A stretch of 64,000 nucleotides of DNA from Mangrovimicrobium sediminis (GTDB lineage Bacteria; Pseudomonadota; Gammaproteobacteria; Pseudomonadales; Halieaceae), in contig NZ_SRLE01000001.1 of assembly GCF_004745945.1 (NCBI RefSeq), positions 186,001 to 250,000 on the forward strand, written 5' to 3'. The notes beneath the pieces were generated by a model. That model was not told the DNA's origin, ran no database searches, and was given only the letters and a program-made list of their open reading frames with translations. This document shows positions 60,892-64,000 of the stretch, in pieces (the stretch's first letter is position 1; each line of letters opens with the position of its first letter). The position numbers and the translations under genes were made by a program.

Positions 60892-63255
60892 TCAACGCGC
60901 GCCCATGGCGATGAAATTGAAGGCGCGGTCCTCCGCCTGGGTGGCAGCCGTGGAACCAGGGTCCTCGTTGCGGTCGCGGATGTCAGTCACCTGGATCAGC
61001 GCGGTGCTGTTGCTGGTCACGGTCACCGAGAGAATGTTATCCGGGTTGCCGTGGGCGTTGGCCACCACGATGGGGTGCGCTGTGAAGCCCGGTGAGAAGG
61101 TAATCGTGTATTGCCCGAGCGGGCCCTTGCTCACGCTGTAACCGGTGCCGACCTCCTCGTTGCCGTTGGCCGCCACCCGCCCGGCGACAGTGCGCAGGCC
61201 CTGTGCGCCGCCGACCGCGCGCAACTCGGCGGTGTTGCCAAAGCGCACATCGCCGCGTACATCCAGCTTGGCCAGGGGCGCACTGGTGCCGATGCCCACG
61301 TCACCATCGTCGGCCACGGTAAAGCGCCGCGAGGTATCCCAGTGGTGGATGCTGAACTCGCCACCGTGCGCCTGAACATGAAGGCCCTGGGTAGCGCCAT
61401 TGTTGCGCGCCTGGATTTCGTTCACGTCGACCACCAGGTTGTCGGCATTGACATCGCCGATCAGCAGGTAGCCGGCATTGTCCGCCAGGGTCACGTCGTT
61501 GCCGGAGAACAGGTGCAGCGTGGTCAGCGGATCGCCCGTCCCCAGGCCGACCAGGTCGCCGTTGATCACCAGGCTGTCCTCGCCATCGTGGTGCAGCACC
61601 AGCCTGTCGTTGTTCTTGTGCCAGTGGACATTGGCCCGCTCGACACCGTCACTGCCAAACTCGAGGCGGCTGCGCGGGGTACCGGACAGTGAGTTGATGT
61701 CGATGAACACCGCGGGCGCATCGCCGACCACGTGCAGTTGCTCGGCGGGATCTACCGTGCCGATACCCACGTCCCCGCCCGGCGCCAGGAACAGGCGGCT
61801 CTGTGCCAATCCGGTCTCGGTCAGGTTAAGTCCCTTGCGCTCGGTGCCCTCGACATCCCACAGGTCCAGTTGCCACTGGGTCACACCGCTGTCAGCCTCG
61901 AAGCTCGCCAGGCGATAGATATCGTAGCTGGTCTCGTCCTCGGTACCCTCGTTCTCGACCACGGTCTCAGCGCGCCCGCGCATGGTCAGCGGTGCTTCGA
62001 GCAGGCTGTCCGGGTTGGTGGTACCGATACCGACCAGCCCGTTGTCCTGGATCACCACAGCGTTCTGTACCACGCTGCCCGGGTTACAGATGTCGCTGCC
62101 CGAAAAGGTGATACTGCCGATGGTGAAACGGTTGCGCCCGTCCTCGCTGCCGCCGAGCAACACCTGCAGGTCGGTACCGTGGCGCGGGTTGTTGTCGGCA
62201 CGTTGCATCAGCGCGGGTACGATCGGCGACACCAGTGCGCCATCGACGGTGCGCTCCAGGTAGTCCCGCCCCGCGGCATCGCGAAACTCGAGGCGGCCAT
62301 CCAGCAGGCGGGCGTCGCCGGTGACACGCACATTGCCCTCGAGCCACACCAGTTCCTTGGGTTTGAGGCGGCCGTCACAGTAGTGCAGGTCGCTGGTCTT
62401 TACCTGGCGCGCGCGGCACACGGCGTCGTTGTTGCCGGCCGGGTCGGGTTCGTCGGTGCGCTCGCGCAGGCGGATCAGCCCCTGGGCGGCGAACAGCGAT
62501 TCCGCGACCACGCCGAGCAGGCGGCGCTTGGCGCGGCTGGCCATCAGCGCCTCGTAGACCTGGTCTGGCGTCTGGGTACCCGCGCCGCTGTCCAGCGCCT
62601 GCTGCGCGGCGGGATCGACCAGCGGCAGGAAGGCATTGTCCGCGGCGGACCAGTGCACATGCCCCAGGGGTACCAGCCAGCGCGCCGTGGCGTCGTCCAC
62701 CGGCAGCTGCTGGTGCGGCACTGCACCATCGCACAACAGCTGCGCGTCCGGATCGACGCTGATCAGGGCTTCACGAGCGTCGACCAGCAACTGATCGTTG
62801 ACGGTAATCCCGCTCTGCCGGTCGAGGATACTGGTCTTGCCGCCGACTTCGATGGCGAAGCTCTCGCCCGCGCGGGCGTAGCTGTCCTGGGCCGAGCAGG
62901 CATTGAATCCGGGGCGCGTGGCCGACAGGTCGGTCTCGTCGTAACGGATCCAGACATCGACATTGCCTGAACCCACGCCGACGAACTGGCCGGCCTCGAT
63001 CCGCGTCGGGTTGCTGACCACGATAATCCGGCCGTAGCCGTCCACCGCCACGCCGGGCTGCACGTAGTACTCGACGGTGGTATCGGTAACCGGCTGCGAC
63101 ACCAGGTCGAGACCCACGGCGATGCCCCAGCTGTGCTGGCCGAGGTTCTGCCGCGCCGCGGTGGTGCGCAGGTAATCGACAATGGCGTTGAGATCCACCG
63201 CGCTCAGGTATTGCAGCGCGAAGAAACTGGGTCGTTCTGCGGCGATACTGGCCAT
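60892..63255 (-). CDS. Tail-fibre/baseplate-like eCIS protein with VGIGT repeats
   Basis: This is a 787-residue protein. The amino-terminal domain (residues 1-270) is beta-rich: FALQYLSAVDLNAIVDYLRTTAARQNLGQHSWGIAVGLDLV and VQPGVAVDGYGRIIVVSNPTRI. From about residue 400 there are four fibre-type repeats near 407, 493, 570 and 648, each with a VG(I/L)GT-x2-P core (VGIGTTNPDSLLEAPL, VGIGTVDPAEQLHVVG, VGLGTGDPLTTLHLFSG, VGIGTSAPLAKLDVRG). Such repeats are common in phage and CIS fibres. The tail is YTITFSPGFTAHPIVVANAHGNP. It probably forms a host-contacting fibre or its base. It lies between the partial edge gene and the tape-measure gene. Confidence 0.8.
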   Translation of the reverse strand: MASIAAERPSFFALQYLSAVDLNAIVDYLRTTAARQNLGQHSWGIAVGLDLVSQPVTDTTVEYYVQPGVAVDGYGRIIVVSNPTRIEAGQFVGVGSGNVDVWIRYDETDLSATRPGFNACSAQDSYARAGESFAIEVGGKTSILDRQSGITVNDQLLVDAREALISVDPDAQLLCDGAVPHQQLPVDDATARWLVPLGHVHWSAADNAFLPLVDPAAQQALDSGAGTQTPDQVYEALMASRAKRRLLGVVAESLFAAQGLIRLRERTDEPDPAGNNDAVCRARQVKTSDLHYCDGRLKPKELVWLEGNVRVTGDARLLDGRLEFRDAAGRDYLERTVDGALVSPIVPALMQRADNNPRHGTDLQVLLGGSEDGRNRFTIGSITFSGSDICNPGSVVQNAVVIQDNGLVGIGTTNPDSLLEAPLTMRGRAETVVENEGTEDETSYDIYRLASFEADSGVTQWQLDLWDVEGTERKGLNLTETGLAQSRLFLAPGGDVGIGTVDPAEQLHVVGDAPAVFIDINSLSGTPRSRLEFGSDGVERANVHWHKNNDRLVLHHDGEDSLVINGDLVGLGTGDPLTTLHLFSGNDVTLADNAGYLLIGDVNADNLVVDVNEIQARNNGATQGLHVQAHGGEFSIHHWDTSRRFTVADDGDVGIGTSAPLAKLDVRGDVRFGNTAELRAVGGAQGLRTVAGRVAANGNEEVGTGYSVSKGPLGQYTITFSPGFTAHPIVVANAHGNPDNILSVTVTSNSTALIQVTDIRDRNEDPGSTAATQAEDRAFNFIAMGAR

Positions 63256-63271
63256 GCTCTCCTCCGGCGCC

Positions 63272-64000
63272 CTAGAGATTCAGGTTTTTCAGCAGGGTCT
63301 TGAGCTGGGCGTCTTGCAGCTCGACTTTCAGGCGCAGGTCCCTGAGTTCTTTCTCGACCGCACTCGTGCCCGCCTGCGGCGCCTCGCCTGACAGCTCGCG
63401 GCGAAACTCGTCCATGCGGTGTTCGGCCTTGCCACTGCCGAGCACCGTGTCGAGAAACGGCTTCACCGCGACTTCACCGACGATCAGCAGCGGCAGGTTG
63501 CGCGCCTCTACCTCGGAAAGGGGCTGGCCGTTGTCCGGCAGGCGAAAGCGCGGCGATACCGCGTTGAGCACCGCGCCGAGTTGCAGCGGCTGCGAGCCGC
63601 GCGCCTGCATGTCGCCCAGCAGTCGGGAAAAGTTCTGCACCTGCAGGCCAGCCTGCGGCGCGAAACGCGATGCCACCCGCCCGGAGGCCGCCTGCATGAC
63701 GCTGGCGCTGTAGGCCGGCGTCACCGAACCCAGCGGTGAGGTGGTCATGCCGGCGACATTCGACGGCACTCCCTGGGGTTGGGTCGCGGTGCCGGGAACC
63801 GTGCCCGGCACATCGTCGATAATGTCGTCGAACAGGCCGAGCAGGGAGTTGCAACACATCTCGTCGAGCAGGTCGCGGATGAAATCCATGATCGGCAGGA
63901 TGCCCACCCAGTGAGCCATCGCCGGCCAGGTGACCATCATCTGTCGCTCGGTGGTCCAGTTGCAGATACTGAGCACCTTGCAGTCGCGGGCGCGCACCCG
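63272..64000 (-). CDS. eCIS-associated protein of unknown function, amino terminus beyond window edge
   Basis: The frame is open to the right edge, so the start lies outside. A GTG at 63995-63997 could be an internal start but has no visible ribosome site within the window. The visible ~242 residues contain CKVLSICNWTTERQMMVTWPAMAHW and ILPIMDFIRDLLDEMCCNSLLGLFDDI, then a low-complexity Thr/Pro/Gly linker. After that come SGRVASRFAPQAGLQVQNFSRLLGD, VEVRG-like SEVEARNLPLLIVGEVAVKPFLD and a carboxy-terminal coiled coil (AVEKELRDLRLKVELQDAQLKTLLKNLNL). It precedes the fibre-like gene by 16 bases in the same operon. No family is recognised; a structural or adaptor role is likely from position. 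Confidence 0.75.
   Translation of the reverse strand, partial: RVRARDCKVLSICNWTTERQMMVTWPAMAHWVGILPIMDFIRDLLDEMCCNSLLGLFDDIIDDVPGTVPGTATQPQGVPSNVAGMTTSPLGSVTPAYSASVMQAASGRVASRFAPQAGLQVQNFSRLLGDMQARGSQPLQLGAVLNAVSPRFRLPDNGQPLSEVEARNLPLLIVGEVAVKPFLDTVLGSGKAEHRMDEFRRELSGEAPQAGTSAVEKELRDLRLKVELQDAQLKTLLKNLNL

Overview
The window is GC-rich (roughly 64-65% by eye), densely coded DNA with short intergenic gaps. An AcnA-type aconitase, FumC, a TonB-dependent receptor and a complete gammaproteobacterial TonB2-type operon (DUF3450 / TtpC-like ExbB / ExbB2 / ExbD2 / TonB2 / TPR) point to an aerobic, probably marine gammaproteobacterium (Halieaceae/Cellvibrionales-like). That placement is an inference; no rRNA or tRNA lies in the window.

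Layout. (1) 1-5 kb: a TonB-dependent outer-membrane receptor cut by the left edge, a tandem universal stress protein and a SulP anion transporter. (2) About 5-34 kb: an accessory catabolic region. It holds two kinds of molybdoenzyme (a bis-MGD type and a Tat-exported xanthine-dehydrogenase type with its 2Fe-2S subunit), a secreted arylsulfatase, an acyl-CoA ligase, an enoyl-CoA hydratase, three SDRs, a VOC protein, an alpha/beta hydrolase, an LLM oxidoreductase, an amidohydrolase, NTF2/SnoaL-like proteins, two cytochromes P450, a phytanoyl-CoA-dioxygenase-like enzyme and a small-molecule kinase. Two TetR regulators and one AraC regulator accompany them. The gene set suits oxidative breakdown of a bulky, perhaps sulfated, hydrophobic substrate such as a steroid or terpenoid; the substrate cannot be read from sequence. 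(3) 34-39.5 kb: a membrane-anchored FMN glutamate-synthase-like protein, an outer-membrane barrel, and a subtilase with a long acidic tetrapeptide repeat divergent from an ECF sigma/anti-sigma pair. (4) 39.5-46 kb: a strongly structured non-coding stretch, then acnA, fumC, an F420/FMN-type PPOX protein, a trans-acting-enoyl-reductase-like protein and a small monooxygenase. (5) 46-51 kb: the TonB2 energy-transduction operon. (6) 51.4-64 kb: one end of an extracellular contractile injection system (eCIS) locus. It carries an AAA+ ATPase, a CIS tape-measure protein, a fibre-like protein, three proteins with DUF4157 (eCIS core domain) motifs, one of them fused to a metzincin-type protease, and a 64-residue protein. 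Sheath, tube and baseplate genes would lie beyond the right edge.

The most noteworthy signals are the eCIS cargo region, a 30-bp element found upstream of the AraC gene and again between an SDR and the PhyH gene (each with two TCGAY half-sites 21 bp apart), the unbroken 38-copy tetrapeptide repeat in the subtilase, and the nested inverted repeats at 39.6-39.88 kb.
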